Assembly: GCF_000400955.1 (NCBI RefSeq)
Contig: NC_021284.1
Coordinates: 496,001 to 560,000, forward strand
Direction: 5' to 3'
Origin: Spiroplasma syrphidicola EA-1
Lineage (GTDB): Bacteria > Bacillota_I > Bacilli_A > Mycoplasmatales > Mycoplasmataceae
Length of the DNA stretch: 64,000 nt
A program made the position numbers and the translations under genes. The notes under the pieces are model-generated. The model worked only from the letters and a program-made list of their open reading frames with translations. It searched no databases and was not told the origin of the DNA. Below are positions 53,552 through 64,000 of this stretch, one piece after another. Each line of letters starts with the position of its first letter. Positions within the stretch are counted from its first letter, which is position 1.

Positions 53552-53897
53552 AGTAGTTCTCCTAATTAATATTTTAAACCTACTTATTATTATACTTTTT
53601 AAAATTATTTTTGCAAATTTTTAAATCAAACGTGATTGATTAAAATAGTTGATTTTTATTGTTTATTTTTAAATTACTGGTCGTTCCCTATTTTTTAATA
53701 TTAGTATTGTAAATAAATAATAATTAATCACTATTTTTTGTTCTATTTGAATTACCTTATTTATAAACTTTTTTGTTTTAAAGTTAACATTTACTATAAA
53801 ATATATTAAAATTAGTAATATCAACCTTAGTAATATCAACCTTAGCAATCTTATTAAAGGGCGGCGGGAGGGAATTACGCAAGAAGGGAAACTATTT
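53552..53897. other. A+T-rich divergent intergenic region with a short tandem repeat
   Basis: Holds the promoters of two divergent genes. TTAGTAATATCAACC is repeated perfectly at 53,812-53,826 and 53,827-53,841 and begins a third time. A G-rich stretch AAAGGGCGGCGGGAGGG follows (53,856 region) just before the exported-protein gene, unusual in this genome. No other structure. Confidence 0.7.
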
Positions 53898-55025
53898 ATG
53901 AAATTATTATTAAGTATTTTAGGGGCTGTTGGGTTAACAGCAACAAATGTGCCTTTAATTTACCCATCAGTTAATGGTAATCAGGTAACTAATAAAACAG
54001 ATAAGAAAGCAAGCCCAATTAATTTAAATAACTTAAATTTAGGAGTTATCAGAGCTGATATGTCTCCATTAGATGGTTCAGACTATAATTTTGCGGATAT
54101 TAAGAGACAAGTTTTTATGGGGATTTATGAAGCCTATCCAGAAAACGCCGATGTACAATTGTTATTTTTTTCACTAATTAAAAACGAATCAGCTTGATTT
54201 ATTGGTGGTTTAAAACAAACAATCCCAGCGAAAAATGAAACTTTCACTATGGATGCTCTATTTATTCCGATTAATGAACCAGGATTTACAGGAGAATTAA
54301 AATTCAAATTAACTTATACCAACGGGGAAAGTGATCATTCTTTAGGAAGTGTCCTTATTAATAATGATTTAGGAACTTTTCAAGAAAAAGACATGAGCTA
54401 TAAAATAGTTTTAGACAAAGTACTTAAACTTAATGGCAATTTAAGAATCAGTGATATTGCAATTAAAACGGGTAATTTACATTATGGAAAAGCAATTATT
54501 AGTGCAACAAAAGAGTCTGGTTATTTTGGTGATGTGGAAGTCAAATATAAAACAATCATTCCTGATATTGCTAATTTTGCTGAACGTAAAAATACAGCGC
54601 TACATGTTACAAGCGGAACACGTTGAAGTGAAGTACATGCAACAACAAGATATCGATCAGTTTTAGGAAAACAAGAATTTATAGATTATTTTAATCTTAA
54701 TTTATCATATTATGGTGAATATGAATCAGGGATAAGTTATCCAGGGGGTTCAGTAATAACAAGAAAAACTAATTTTGATAAAACAGTTGAAATCCGTAAT
54801 ACAGGTAATGATCAAGAGATTAATATAAACAATTGAGAAGAATCAAATGGTAATTGGCAAGCTTTTTATGTAAAAGTAAGTTATGAGTTTGAACCAGATG
54901 GTTTAACATTATTATTGATAACTAAACTTGTAATTGGGATGAAAGCAAGTTTTGTCCTTGGTACTAGTTATGATGCTTATGCAAATGCACAAGGAACTAG
55001 ATTATCTTTTAGTAGTAAATATTAA
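53898..55025 (+). CDS. Exported surface protein, 375 aa
   Basis: Signal peptide MKLLLSILGAVGLTATNVPL without a lipobox Cys, then a mainly beta-rich mature domain ending RLSFSSKY. GAAGGGAAACTATTT precedes the start. Contains YTNGESDHSLGSVLINNDLG and VKVSYEFEPDG; the end may be a beta-barrel-like or toxin-like repeat, but no family is recognised. TGA as Trp is needed. The G-rich leader is similar in style to those of the ICE exported proteins. Confidence 0.8.
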
Positions 55026-55044
55026 ATATTTTATAGAAAAATTT

Positions 55045-55076
55045 AAAAGCCATTTTATTAAAAATGGCTTTTAAAT
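55045..55076 (+). terminator. Intrinsic terminator
   Basis: AAAAGCCATTTT pairs with AAAATGGCTTTT (55,061-55,072). It may serve both the plus gene before it and the minus chitinase gene. Confidence 0.82.
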
Positions 55077-55128
55077 TTAATTTTAAATTTTAGTTATTGT
55101 ATTTTATTAAGTTATTATTTTAATAATC

Positions 55129-56190
55129 TTATTGGTAAAATTCATTTAAGTAAATATCTCTGAATCAGTAGTTAACATTTTTATCTCAGTTTACTGATCA
55201 AGTCATTAATCCTTTGATAAAGATGTTTTTTGCTTTTAAGTAATTTGTTGCTTTTGCAATATCACCTGTTTGAACTTGACCGTTATTAGCAGCATCAATG
55301 TTTGAAGGTAATCCCATTACTAATTTGTTAGCATCAATTTGATAGAAGTTATCTTTTCCCTCTACAATGTATTTGCTAATTAAGTATAAAAATTCTGCTT
55401 TGTATTCAACGTTATTTTGCGGTAATCAATATAAGTTCAAGTTTAACTCAGCACGATCTTCTTCTTGGACATTAACTCCATCACCAGCTTGATTATAAAA
55501 TTGAGGATTAATTCAATCATAATATCCTTCCAGGGATTCTAAATATGTAATATAATCTGCATTCGCTGCGTTAGTTTTTAAGTATGGAAATTCTGGCGCC
55601 ATTGTAATGTAGAAATATTTTCCTTGAGCTTGATAATAGTCTTTAACATATTTTAAAGCTTCTGGAATAACTGTTTCGTTATCACTAGCATTAATAGCAG
55701 TTTGTTCTAAATCAATATCTAGACCATCAAAATCATATTTATTTGTTAATTCAATAATTTTATCAATGAAAGCATCTGTATCAGCTGTTTTTAAATCAAC
55801 ATGTGCATCTGCTCCTCCTAATGATAAAATAACTTTCTGACCACGACTATGTAGTACATCAACTTCACTCGCAAAAAAAGCATTTTTTTGCTCTTGTGTC
55901 ATTTCTGGGTGTGTTGCGACTAATGGTGTAAAATCAGGCAATACCCCTATTTGTTCTGAACGCATAAATGAAACATTAACAAAACTGTAATCAGTTGGAA
56001 CGTCAGTTAAATCGATATATTTTGCAAATTCCTGTGTTCATTGTGCTGATTGAGCATTGTCAAAATTATGTCAGTATCCAACTAAAACTGAATTTTCTGT
56101 TTCATTAATATTGTTTGTATTATTTACTAAAGTTCCGATTGGAGCTGCTCCTAAAGCAAAAACTCCAGTTAATGATAATAATGTTTTCAT
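55129..56190 (-). CDS. Secreted family 18 glycosyl hydrolase (chitinase-like), 353 aa
   Basis: Hydrolyses beta-1,4-linked N-acetylglucosamine polymers in the family. Signal peptide MKTLLSLTGVFALGAAPIG; VGYWHNFDN near residue 37 is the first barrel strand; KVILSLGG (119-126) is the substrate-binding motif; DFDGLDIDLE at 153-162 carries the complete DxxDxDxE active site with catalytic Glu162. Ends with MTWSVNWDKN, the last conserved strand. A catalytically intact secreted enzyme. Start after AAAGGGATAAAAT on the minus strand. Confidence 0.95.
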
Positions 56191-56303
56191 AAATTTTATC
56201 CCTTTCATAGTAAATTAAATCGTTGATAAATTTATATAGACGTTATTTCTTTAATAAGTAGCATGGTTAATGCTAAAATAATTATAACTGATTTTAAAAA
56301 AAT

Positions 56304-56328
56304 AAAATAGCCTTTTAAAGGCTATTTT
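56304..56328 (-). terminator. Intrinsic terminator after the repeat protein
   Basis: AAAATAGCCTTT pairs with AAAGGCTATTTT. It begins right after the stop at 56,327. Confidence 0.85.
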
Positions 56329-59299
56329 ATTTAAGTATAACTTCTTTATTAATATTAATATTTTTGTCAAAATCTATTTTTAATAAAATTTTACTCGTAT
56401 CTTTTTTAGTAGACGATTGTTCTTTTATTGTGAAGGTAACTTCAATTGTACCAGGATTATAAATTGTACTGTCATCTTTTGCTTTGATAGTAGCTTTTGT
56501 TTCTTCAGCAACTCCGTCTAATTGGATTTCAGTAATGTCGACATCCTTGTTTACTGTTTGAATAACGTTAAGGATTGTTTGTTCTTCGTTGTTGTCAAGT
56601 TCGCCTAATGTTGTTTCTGTGATTACATCGCTTAGATCTTTTTTCGTATTTTCTTGTTTTATTGTGAAGGTAACGTCGACAGTTCCAGGATTATAAATTG
56701 TACTGTCATCTTTTGCTTTGATAGTAGCTTTTGTTTCTTCAGCAACTCCGTCTAATTGGATTTCAGTAATGTCGACATCCTTGTTTACTGTTTGAATAGC
56801 GTTAAGGATTGTTTGTTCTTCGTTGTTGTCAAGTTCGCCTAATGTTGTTTCTGTGATTACATCGCTTAGATCTTTTTTCGTATTTTCTTGTTTTATTGTG
56901 AAGGTAACGTCGACAGTTCCAGGATTATAAATTGTACTGTCATCTTTTGTTTTGATAGTAGCTTTTGTTTCTTCAGCAACTCCATCTAATTGGATTTCAT
57001 TAGTATCAACTTGGTCATTTTTTGCTTTAATGGCATCAATGATTGTTTGTTCTTCGTTGTTGTCAAGTTCGCCTAATGTTGTTTCTGTGATTACATCGCT
57101 TAGATCTTTTTTCGTATTTTCTTGTTTTATTGTGAAGGTAACGTCGACAGTTCCAGGATTATAAATTGTACTGTCATCTTTTGTTTTGATAGTAGCTTTT
57201 GTTTCTTCAGCAACTCCATCTAATTGGATTTCATTAGTATCAACTTGGTCATTTTTTGCTTTAATGGCATCAATGATTGTTTGTTCTTCGTTGTTGTCAA
57301 GTTCGCCTAATGTTGTTTCTGTGATTACATCGCTTAGATCTTTTTTCGTATTTTCTTGTTTTATTGTGAAGGTAACGTCGACAGTTCCAGGATTATAAAT
57401 TGTACTGTCATCTTTTGTTTTGATAGTAGCTTTTGTTTCTTCAGCAACTCCATCTAATTGGATTTCATTAGTATCAACTTGGTCATTTTTTGCTTTAATG
57501 GCATCAATGATTGTTTGTTCTTCGTTGTTGTCAAGTTCGCCTAATGTTGTTTCTGTGATTACATCGCTTAGATCTTTTTTCGTATTTTCTTGTTTTATTG
57601 TGAAGGTAACGTCGACAGTTCCAGGATTATAAATTGTACTGTCATCTTTTGTTTTGATAGTAGCTTTTGTTTCTTCAGCAACTCCATCTAATTGGATTTC
57701 ATTAGTATCAACTTGGTCATTTTTTGCTTTAATGGCATCAATGATTGTTTGTTCTTCGTTGTTGTCAAGTTCGCCTAATGTTGTTACTGTAATTACATCA
57801 CTTAGATCTTTTTTATCATTGACAACTGATAGTGTAAAGTTTACCGTTTGTGTGCTACCTGGTTTATAATCTTTACTATCACTTTTTGCTTTAACAATTG
57901 CTTCTGTATTGCTAGGAGTCCCGTCTAATTGAATTTGGTTAATGTCCAAGTCTTTGTTTGCTGTTTGGATAGCATCAAGAATTGTTTGTTCTTTATTGTC
58001 TTCAAGTTCACCCAAAATTTTTACTAAAATAACATCTTTTAATTCTTTTTTTAACTCAAATTGAATTTCAATTCCTTTATCATTTGGTAAATAAAATTGA
58101 CTATCTTTAATTGGTTTGATTGTAGCTTTTGTATCAGTAATATTCTCAATTAAAATTTCTGACATGATAAGATCTTTATTTTTATTTTTAAGATTTTCAA
58201 GAATAGTAGAATCTGACTTGTCATTAATTTTTTCTAGATTTGTTACTTTTAAATCTGTTGATAGTTCTTTTTTGACAATGTATTCAAATGATACTTGCAT
58301 TGTATCATCACTAAGATATTGACTATTAGCATCTTTGGCTGTTAAATTATAAAATTTACTTTCAGCATTTCGTCCTGATTTAGTTTCAGTAAGTTTAAGC
58401 TCCGCGGTTTTTAATTGATTATTTTCTGGATAACTAGCAATAATTGCCAAAATTTCATCAAGATTACTTTTAGAAATGTCATCAGTAAAAGTAGTTTTTT
58501 TAAGATGAGTTGATAAAGTAATTTTTGTTGCTTTAAAAGTAACTTTAATTGTTGAATTACTTTTGTAAACTGTACTATTAGGTTTTGGATAAACAACAGC
58601 ACTTGCTTCAGTAATATCTTTAACTAATAATTCTTTAATTTGTAATTCTAAATTTTGTTTTTGGGCTTCTTGTAAAATTACTTCAGGCTTATTACTTGAA
58701 ATAGTTGTTAAATTAGTTATTGTAAAATCGTTAGATAAAAGAATTAAGTTATTTTGACTATTTGCTTGATCAGTTAAAAAATATCAAGTTATAAAACCAC
58801 CACTAGCCCCAAGTAACAAAATTAATAAGACAAAAATAATAGCTATTTTTTTACGCATTTTTGAAATGTGAACTAAATAAAAATTATTTTTAACTTGTAA
58901 TTCTTTAATTGCTGAAATTTGTGATTGATTAGATAATTGATTATTACCAGAAGGTATTAAACTATTTTTACTTTGCATAATTGTTTCGCGAGACAAAGTA
59001 ATCGTATTATTAATGACTGGCAATTTTGATAAACCAAAATTATCATATAGATTATCTTTTCAAATAAAAACATAAGAATCATAAGGACAGCGGATTATTC
59101 CGACTGGCCGAATTCCTTGATCTTCTCTTATTGAACGATTAGGGTCAATACGGCAATTAAAAATATCTAAATTTTGGATATTTTTGCTTGAATTATGTTT
59201 AATATTGTTGATTATATCATTAAATTTTTTTTGACATGCTGGGCACATACGATTATATAAAATATCAAGTTTATTTTTCACTTTTTCAGTTTTCTCCAT
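56327..59299 (-). CDS. Large membrane-anchored surface protein with tandem repeats, 990 aa
   Basis: The frame runs without a stop from 59,299 to 56,327 when TGA is Trp. Residues 1-150 are a cytosolic part with a MCPACQKKF Cys motif (possible zinc site); a single transmembrane helix (IAIIFVLLILLLGASGGFI) lies near residue 155; the rest is extracellular. It is built from about ten copies of an 78-residue beta-rich domain of the form KKDLSDVITETTLGELDNNE...IQLDG...TIYNPGTVDVTFTIKQE. The last six copies are nearly identical at DNA level. The domain recurs in Spiroplasma surface proteins (from memory). Likely host-contact or phase/size-variable surface protein. Confidence 0.88.
56411..57814 (-). 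repeat. 234-bp tandem repeat array, six units
   Basis: Unit boundaries (minus strand, from the 5' side) at 57,814, 57,580, 57,346, 57,112, 56,878 and 56,644. The units between 56,879 and 57,580 are almost perfectly identical; the outer units differ by a few codons. Each encodes 78 residues, so gain or loss of a unit preserves the frame. Older, diverged copies continue to about 58,780. Confidence 0.9.
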
Positions 59300-59456
59300 T
59301 TAAATAGCTTTATTTTTCTATAATAATTCTTCAAAAATAATTATATCATTTTTTTGATTTTATTACTATATATAATGATTATTAATAACATTTTTAAGAG
59401 AACAACACTAATTAAAAGGCAAAAAAATTTATAGTTTTATTAAAAATAACAAAGAA

Positions 59457-59482
59457 AAAAACCGATAAAATTATCGGTTTTT
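59457..59482 (-). terminator. Intrinsic terminator after the PTS gene
   Basis: AAAAACCGATAA pairs with TTATCGGTTTTT around AA, with T-runs. Confidence 0.88.
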
Positions 59483-59514
59483 AAGCAAATAAAGTGGTAA
59501 TTTAATTTTTAAAA

Positions 59515-61410
59515 TTATTTTCCTGAAATTTTTGAAAGTTCTTTTGCTACTGATTCAACATAAACTCCAACAATAATTTGGATTCCTTTGTCTTTTGAAA
59601 CTAGAACTAAACCAGCAACACCTGTATCTTTAATTTTTTGTTGATCAATAATTGTGTTATCTTTTACTGTTAAACGTAAACGTGTCATACAGTTATCAAC
59701 TTTTTCTAGGTTATCATGACCAATTGCATCATAGATTACTTTGGCCATTTTTGCTGCTCCTTCTGGATCTTTTTTCAAATCAAATCTTGTTTCACTACCT
59801 GTAGGGGCACTTGCCACAACAGGTCCAACACTAGTAGCTAATTGAACGTTTTCTTCTTTTTGTTTTTTATTTGCATGTTTTTCAACTGTTTTTCCTAATT
59901 TTTTAGCAATTGCAGCGGCTTGATCTTCACGCCCTGGAGTTGCTAAGTTTAGTTTTTTAATTAATCATTTAAATGAGAAGAAGTATACTGCTCCCTCTGC
60001 AATACCAATTGGCAGAATCATTAACGGATTTCCTAATACTTTGTAAATTGGGTTTTGCAATGTTCCTGAAATTGTTGACATATCTCATGATGTTTTGATT
60101 GAGACAGCTCAGTCAACAAACCCAGCTGAGAATCCAAATCCGGCACGAATTCCGAATCCAACAGTAATTGCGGCGAATACTCCAGTAATTAAAGCATGTA
60201 ATCCTAATAAGATTGGTGCTAAGAAGATAAATGAGAATTCAATTGGTTCTGTAACCCCTGTTAAGAATGAAATTCCAGCAGATGATCCTAAGATTCCGGC
60301 TACTTCAGCACGTTTTCCTTTATCTTCAACTGATAAAATCATTGCAGCACAAGCGGCTGGTAAACCAAACATCATCATTGGGAAGAATCCTGTTTGGAAG
60401 ATTCCACTTCCTCCAGCTAAACCAAATTTAGCATCAGCATATAATTGTCCTAAAAAGGCATTAATGTCACCATTCATGGTTTCAATAATTCCTGTACTAT
60501 TTCAACCATCAATAATTGGTTTACCATTTTCCATATGATAAACTGCTCATTGTAATACCCCATCTGTGATTTGGTATAATGGTACTCCGTTCAATGACAT
60601 TAAGTGTCCAACAATTGGTTGTTGGAATCATAAATAAGTATTTAATACTTGGTGTAATCCAAATGGAATTAATAAACGGTTAAAGATTCCATAAAAGAAT
60701 GCCCCAAGCGGTGGGATTGCCCCTAACCCGTAACCTAGATATTGCAATGCAAGTTGTAATCATGGTCATATGGCCGCAATAACAAATCCTCCTAATAAGA
60801 AGAATAAGACTGTAACCATTGGCACAAAACGACGTCCTGAGAAGAATCCTAAAGCGGCTGGTAATTTAACATCTTGATAACGATTATAAATTAACGCAAC
60901 ACAAGCTCCAGCTAAAATTCCCCCAAAGACTCCCATATCAATATTGTATTTAGCACCATAAGTTCCATCTGCTGCTTTTGAATTGAAATCAAAAACATAT
61001 AGAATTTGTGAATGCGCTTCTGTCCATTTTGCTTCCCCATTAAAGTTACCAATTGGTTCATAGCTTGTCATAACATTGCTATAGTATAGTTGTGGAATAA
61101 TTGCCATTAATCCTGTGATTACAGCTCATCCAAAGAAAGCAACTAATGCTGCTTCTCCCCGGAAGTCTTTGGCCATTCCAAATCCTAACCCAATGGCGAA
61201 TAAAGGTGCAAGGTTATTTAAAGCAGCAGATCCTACTGCATTTAAAATAGCCCCAGAATATCAAATCCCCGAAAGTGATCCTGTCTGTGTTAACGCAGAA
61301 TTCAAACTACTATCGGTCATTAATGCCCCTATCCTTACTAATAAGGCTGCAATCGGTAATACAACAATTGGAAACTGTAATGCTTTACCCAATTTTTGTA
61401 AATATTGCAT
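59515..61410 (-). CDS. ptsG: PTS permease IIC-IIB, glucose/N-acetylglucosamine type, 631 aa
   Basis: Imports and phosphorylates a hexose or amino sugar. Residues 1-480 form the IIC domain with about ten membrane segments; SGIFQTGFFPMMMFGLPAACAAM and GVTEPIEFSFIFLAP are its signature motifs. A Lys/Glu-rich linker leads to the IIB domain near 560-631 with phosphorylated Cys in KVDNCMTRLRLTV. A IIA domain is absent and must come from elsewhere. It is close to the secreted chitinase and surface protein. Glucose and N-acetylglucosamine permeases cannot be told apart from motifs alone. TGA as Trp in many places. Confidence 0.9.
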
Positions 61411-61463
61411 AGATTTTTTCCTTTCTTAAGAATAAATATTAATTATAAAATAGTTACAAATAT

Positions 61464-61787
61464 TTATTGCACTGCAATCTGAATCACGGTAATTATTCCG
61501 ACAACTAATGCAACAGCAAACAATGACGATAAAATTAAAAAAATATTTCCTTTAATTTCTGTTACAATTCCCCGTTCTTTAGTTGCAACAAGTGAACCAA
61601 CACGATTGCTGCGAATTTTTTTTCTTCATCAAAAAAAATGTAAGAGTAAAAAAAGCACAATAAAAAATATGCTCACTGCAACAACTGAACCTCAAATAAT
61701 CATTAATGTTTGTAAATCTAAATCACTACTATTAACTGAAGTATTTATTGGTTTTAAATTGGTCATTGAATAAAATATTTTTAACAT
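61464..61787 (-). CDS. Hypothetical membrane protein, 107 aa
   Basis: Two hydrophobic segments (about residues 29-50 and 82-103) flank a basic loop (WWRKKIRSNRVGSLVATKERG). Start after AAAAGGAAAGC on the minus strand. Upstream of and close to the PTS gene (53 nt), so possibly in one transcript. No family recognised. Confidence 0.72.
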
Positions 61788-61888
61788 AGCTTTCCTTTTT
61801 TTAATGATATATTTTTAACTATTTATAAAAAAATTATAACAAAAAAATTAAATAAATTTAATTTTTTAAAGAATAATTTTCTGGAAAA

Positions 61889-62221
61889 TTATTTTTGGTT
61901 ATATTTAATCATTTGCCCTTTTTTTGGTGCTTTTGAAGTTGGTGGCAAAACTTCATGATTGTGTTGTGAAATAAAAATAAATGAATGACTTGATTTAATA
62001 CAGTTTGGGGTTACGCAATGTAATTTATATTTACATGGTTTTGTTCGGCAAAAATACATTTGTTGTTCACAAAATGGACATTTTGTAATTGCTACTTGTC
62101 CATCTTGCAAATTGTTACATTTTTCACATTCTTTGGCATGTTGTTCACAACCAACTAATACTGTATCAGGCATTGGGATTTTACTTTTTGTTAGATCTTT
62201 ATTTTTTTCTTCCGGTTTCAT
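61889..62221 (-). CDS. Cysteine-rich zinc-ribbon protein, 110 aa
   Basis: Twelve Cys and several His in a row of CxxC-like motifs: CEQHAKECEKC, CPFCEQQMYFC, CKYKLHC and CIKSSH, probably binding two or more zinc ions. No family recognised. The start at 62,221 after CGAAAGGAAATATC is preferred to an upstream in-frame ATG. The basic tail is KAPKKGQMIKYNQK. Confidence 0.78.
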   Translation of the reverse strand: MKPEEKNKDLTKSKIPMPDTVLVGCEQHAKECEKCNNLQDGQVAITKCPFCEQQMYFCRTKPCKYKLHCVTPNCIKSSHSFIFISQHNHEVLPPTSKAPKKGQMIKYNQK

Positions 62222-62439
62222 AAGATATTTCCTTTCGTTGTAATACAAAAATAATTTTTATCGTTATTTTGTTATTTGGTCCAAAACATTTTTAACATTA
62301 AAATTATTATAAAACTTGATTACAATTAAAATCTAACTTTTTTTTACCCTAAAAACAATTAGAATTCCCAAAATTCTGACTTTTTAAAGTTTATTTTGGT
62401 TTATTTTGAAAATTATAAAGGCATAAAACATAAAAAAAT

Positions 62440-62469
62440 GATAAGAACAACGCTATTTTTGTTCTTATC
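62440..62469 (-). terminator. Intrinsic terminator after tpx
   Basis: GATAAGAACAA (62,440-62,450) pairs with TTGTTCTTATC (62,459-62,469); on the minus strand it is followed by a T-run. Confidence 0.85.
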
Positions 62470-62499
62470 AATATCTTTTTTTGTTATTTTTATTGCTTA

Positions 62500-63003
62500 T
62501 TAATTAATTGTTGCCAAAAAGTCATATACTTCTTGATAATTTGGCTCTGATGTTACTGGTGATACAATTTGTAAATAAATTACTTTATTTTCTCGGTCTA
62601 AGACAAGGACAGTTCGAATTAATAAATTAATAAAATCAAAGTATAGTTTTGTTTTGTTTCCAAAATCCCGATAGTTTGCATCACTTAACAATAAATGTTG
62701 CGGGTGAAGAAAACTTTCACAAGCACGATTTAAAGCAAATGGAAGATCACGGGAAATTGTAATTAATTGAATGTCAGGGTATTTCTCTAAGATTGTTTTA
62801 TTAAATTGCGTTGTTTGTAATAAACAAACGCTAGTATCGATACTTGGGATTGTTGAAATAACTTTGTATTTGTTCTCAAGCGAATTTAAATCAAAGTCCT
62901 CTAAATCGGTTTTTTCGGCGATAAAAGATAGTTTATCGCCAACTTTAATATGGTTGTTACTAATTTTTTCGAAAACGTTTCCTAATAATGTGCCTTTAGC
63001 CAT
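62500..63003 (-). CDS. tpx: Thiol peroxidase, 167 aa
   Basis: Atypical 2-Cys peroxiredoxin that reduces peroxides with thioredoxin. The peroxidatic Cys60 is in PSIDTSVCLLQTTQFN and the resolving Cys95 in SRDLPFALNRACESF, with the expected spacing. Length is normal. AATGAGGTAAAAAT precedes the ATG on the minus strand. An intact antioxidant enzyme. Confidence 0.95.
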   Translation of the reverse strand: MAKGTLLGNVFEKISNNHIKVGDKLSFIAEKTDLEDFDLNSLENKYKVISTIPSIDTSVCLLQTTQFNKTILEKYPDIQLITISRDLPFALNRACESFLHPQHLLLSDANYRDFGNKTKLYFDFINLLIRTVLVLDRENKVIYLQIVSPVTSEPNYQEVYDFLATIN

Positions 63004-63046
63004 ATTTTTACCTCATTTCTTGTCTTAATGTAAATATTATAATACA

Positions 63047-63073
63047 AAAATAACCACTTTAAGCAGTTATTTT
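63047..63073 (-). terminator. Probable terminator after tlyA
   Basis: AAAATAAC (63,047-63,054) pairs with GTTATTTT (63,066-63,073), with a T-run on the minus side. Includes the tlyA stop. Confidence 0.6.
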
Positions 63074-63870
63074 AATTTTTTTCAGGCTGTATTGATAACA
63101 TTTTCAATCATTTTGTTAGAAATATGATTGACAGGATTAGCTGTTCGTTGCAGTAAGGCAATAAATTCAATGTTTGCTTTTTTATTGCCAAGAATTGGGG
63201 AATAATCTAATTGTAAAACACTAAAATCATTTGCTAAAGCCAGGTTAATAATTTTAGTAATTGTTTCAAAATGAACAGTAGGATCAGAAATCTTGCCTTG
63301 ATTAACTTTTTCAATTGTTGTTTCAAATTGTGGTTTAATTAAAACTACCGCAAAATGGTTAGGCTGTAAAATGTCTTTTAAGGGTGGTAAGATTTTATCT
63401 AATGAAATAAAAGAAACATCACAGCAAGCAAATTCAATCGGTTGGGAAAATAAACTAGGAGTTGCATAACGAAAGTTTGTTTTTTCGAGACTAATAACTT
63501 GGGCGTGTTGGCGTAGTTTTCAGACTAGTTGATTTGTACCAACATCAACGGCATAAACTAATTTGGCATTATGTTGCAATAAGCAATCGGTAAATCCCCC
63601 AGTTGAAGAACCAATGTCTAAGCAAACTAAGTTTGTCACATCAATTTTAAAGGCTATTAATGCTTTATCTAATTTATCCCCTGCTCGCGAAACATATTTC
63701 ATCTCTAATCCGCGTAATTTAATTTCACAGTCAAGGGGGACTAATTCTCCGGCTTTTAATGCTGGAACATTATTGACTAAGACATTATTAGCTAAAATCA
63801 TGGCTTTGGCTTTTTCCCTTGATTCTGCTAGGTTTCTAGTTAACATCAATTGGTCTAGACGAACTTTCAC
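63067..63870 (-). CDS. tlyA: TlyA-family rRNA methyltransferase, 267 aa
   Basis: Methylates ribosomal RNA 2'-O in relatives; some act as hemolysins. An S4 RNA-binding domain (MKVRLDQLMLTRNLAESREKAK) starts at a GTG codon after AAAAGGAGAAAAAAAT. The S-adenosylmethionine loop DIGSSTGGFTD is at residues 85-95, followed by VYAVDVGTNQL and CDVSFISL. The C-terminal NPVNHISNKMIENVINTAWKKLK completes the usual length. TGA is used for two Trp. Confidence 0.92.
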
Positions 63871-63884
63871 ATTTTTTTCTCCTT

Positions 63885-64000
63885 TTAATAAAATAGTTTT
63901 TTGTTTTTAGCACGGTAAAAATGCTGTTGTTTTTTAATTCGCGCTGTTCGATAAGTTTCAATAGCAATATCTTGCTGAATTAAGTAGTTAGTAATTTTTT
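63885..64000 (-). CDS. C-terminal fragment of an unidentified gene (partial)
   Basis: Frame open from the window edge to a stop at 63,885: KITNYLIQQDIAIETYRTA then RIKKQQHFYRAKNKKLFY. It ends 15 nt before the tlyA start. Too little is present to name it; position upstream of tlyA suggests the same operon. Confidence 0.55.
   Translation of the reverse strand, partial: KITNYLIQQDIAIETYRTARIKKQQHFYRAKNKKLFY

Noticed and set aside
56411-57814. Possible CRISPR array
   Set aside because: Units are 234 bp, contiguous and coding; there are no short direct repeats with unique spacers, and no cas genes in the window.
56952-57869. Four similar plus-strand frames of about 70 residues at 234-bp spacing
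   Set aside because: They are antisense to the tandem repeats of the 990-residue protein and repeat only because that gene does.
60095-60538. Plus-strand frame of 147 residues with many Pro/Ala
   Set aside because: Antisense to the PTS permease, whose membrane segments give this composition; no ribosome site.

Overview
The window is chromosomal DNA of a Spiroplasma (Mollicutes), probably from the Citri clade. In-frame TGA must be read as tryptophan in nearly every gene, the DNA is very A+T-rich, and many exported proteins begin with a Spiroplasma-type MKKLLSILG signal peptide. RecA is full length, unlike the truncated recA reported for S. citri.

Positions 1 to about 29,200 hold most of an integrative conjugative element (ICE) or integrated conjugative plasmid whose left end lies outside the window. 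Its machinery is a VirD4/TraG coupling protein, a VirB4/TraE ATPase, a TrbL/VirB6-like channel protein with a small two-helix VirB2-like partner, a short DnaG-like primase and a MobL-type relaxase. Between these lie small DNA-binding proteins (ribbon-helix-helix, HU-like), a probable Panacea-type toxin-antitoxin pair, two HNH-like proteins, several signal-peptide proteins, a 965-residue surface protein and many unknowns. A DDE transposase of the UPF0236/ISLre2 type closes the right side.

The most striking feature of the ICE is a 70-71 bp element present four times (4341, 10246, 13073, 22185). Each copy lies 6 nt after a TATAAT box and folds into the same nested hairpin ending in a T-run. The four copies stand directly before the four main ICE transcription units, which suggests a shared promoter plus attenuator controlling conjugation. 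A second unusual region (4105-4340) is comparatively GC-rich and packed with inverted and direct repeats, and is a good candidate for a transfer or replication origin.

From 29,460 onward the gene content is core chromosome: hisS-aspS behind a T-box leader, a UPF0154 protein, a TauE/SafE-like exporter, an ABC transporter pair, dinB, an xenobiotic acetyltransferase, recA, cinA (C-terminal domain), pgsA, a short-chain dehydrogenase, a broken IS3-family element, a lipoprotein, a secreted GH18 chitinase, a 990-residue surface protein with 234-bp tandem repeats, a glucose/N-acetylglucosamine-type PTS permease, tpx and tlyA. The chitinase, repeat protein and PTS permease lie close together on the minus strand, which may reflect use of amino sugars or contact with an arthropod host.
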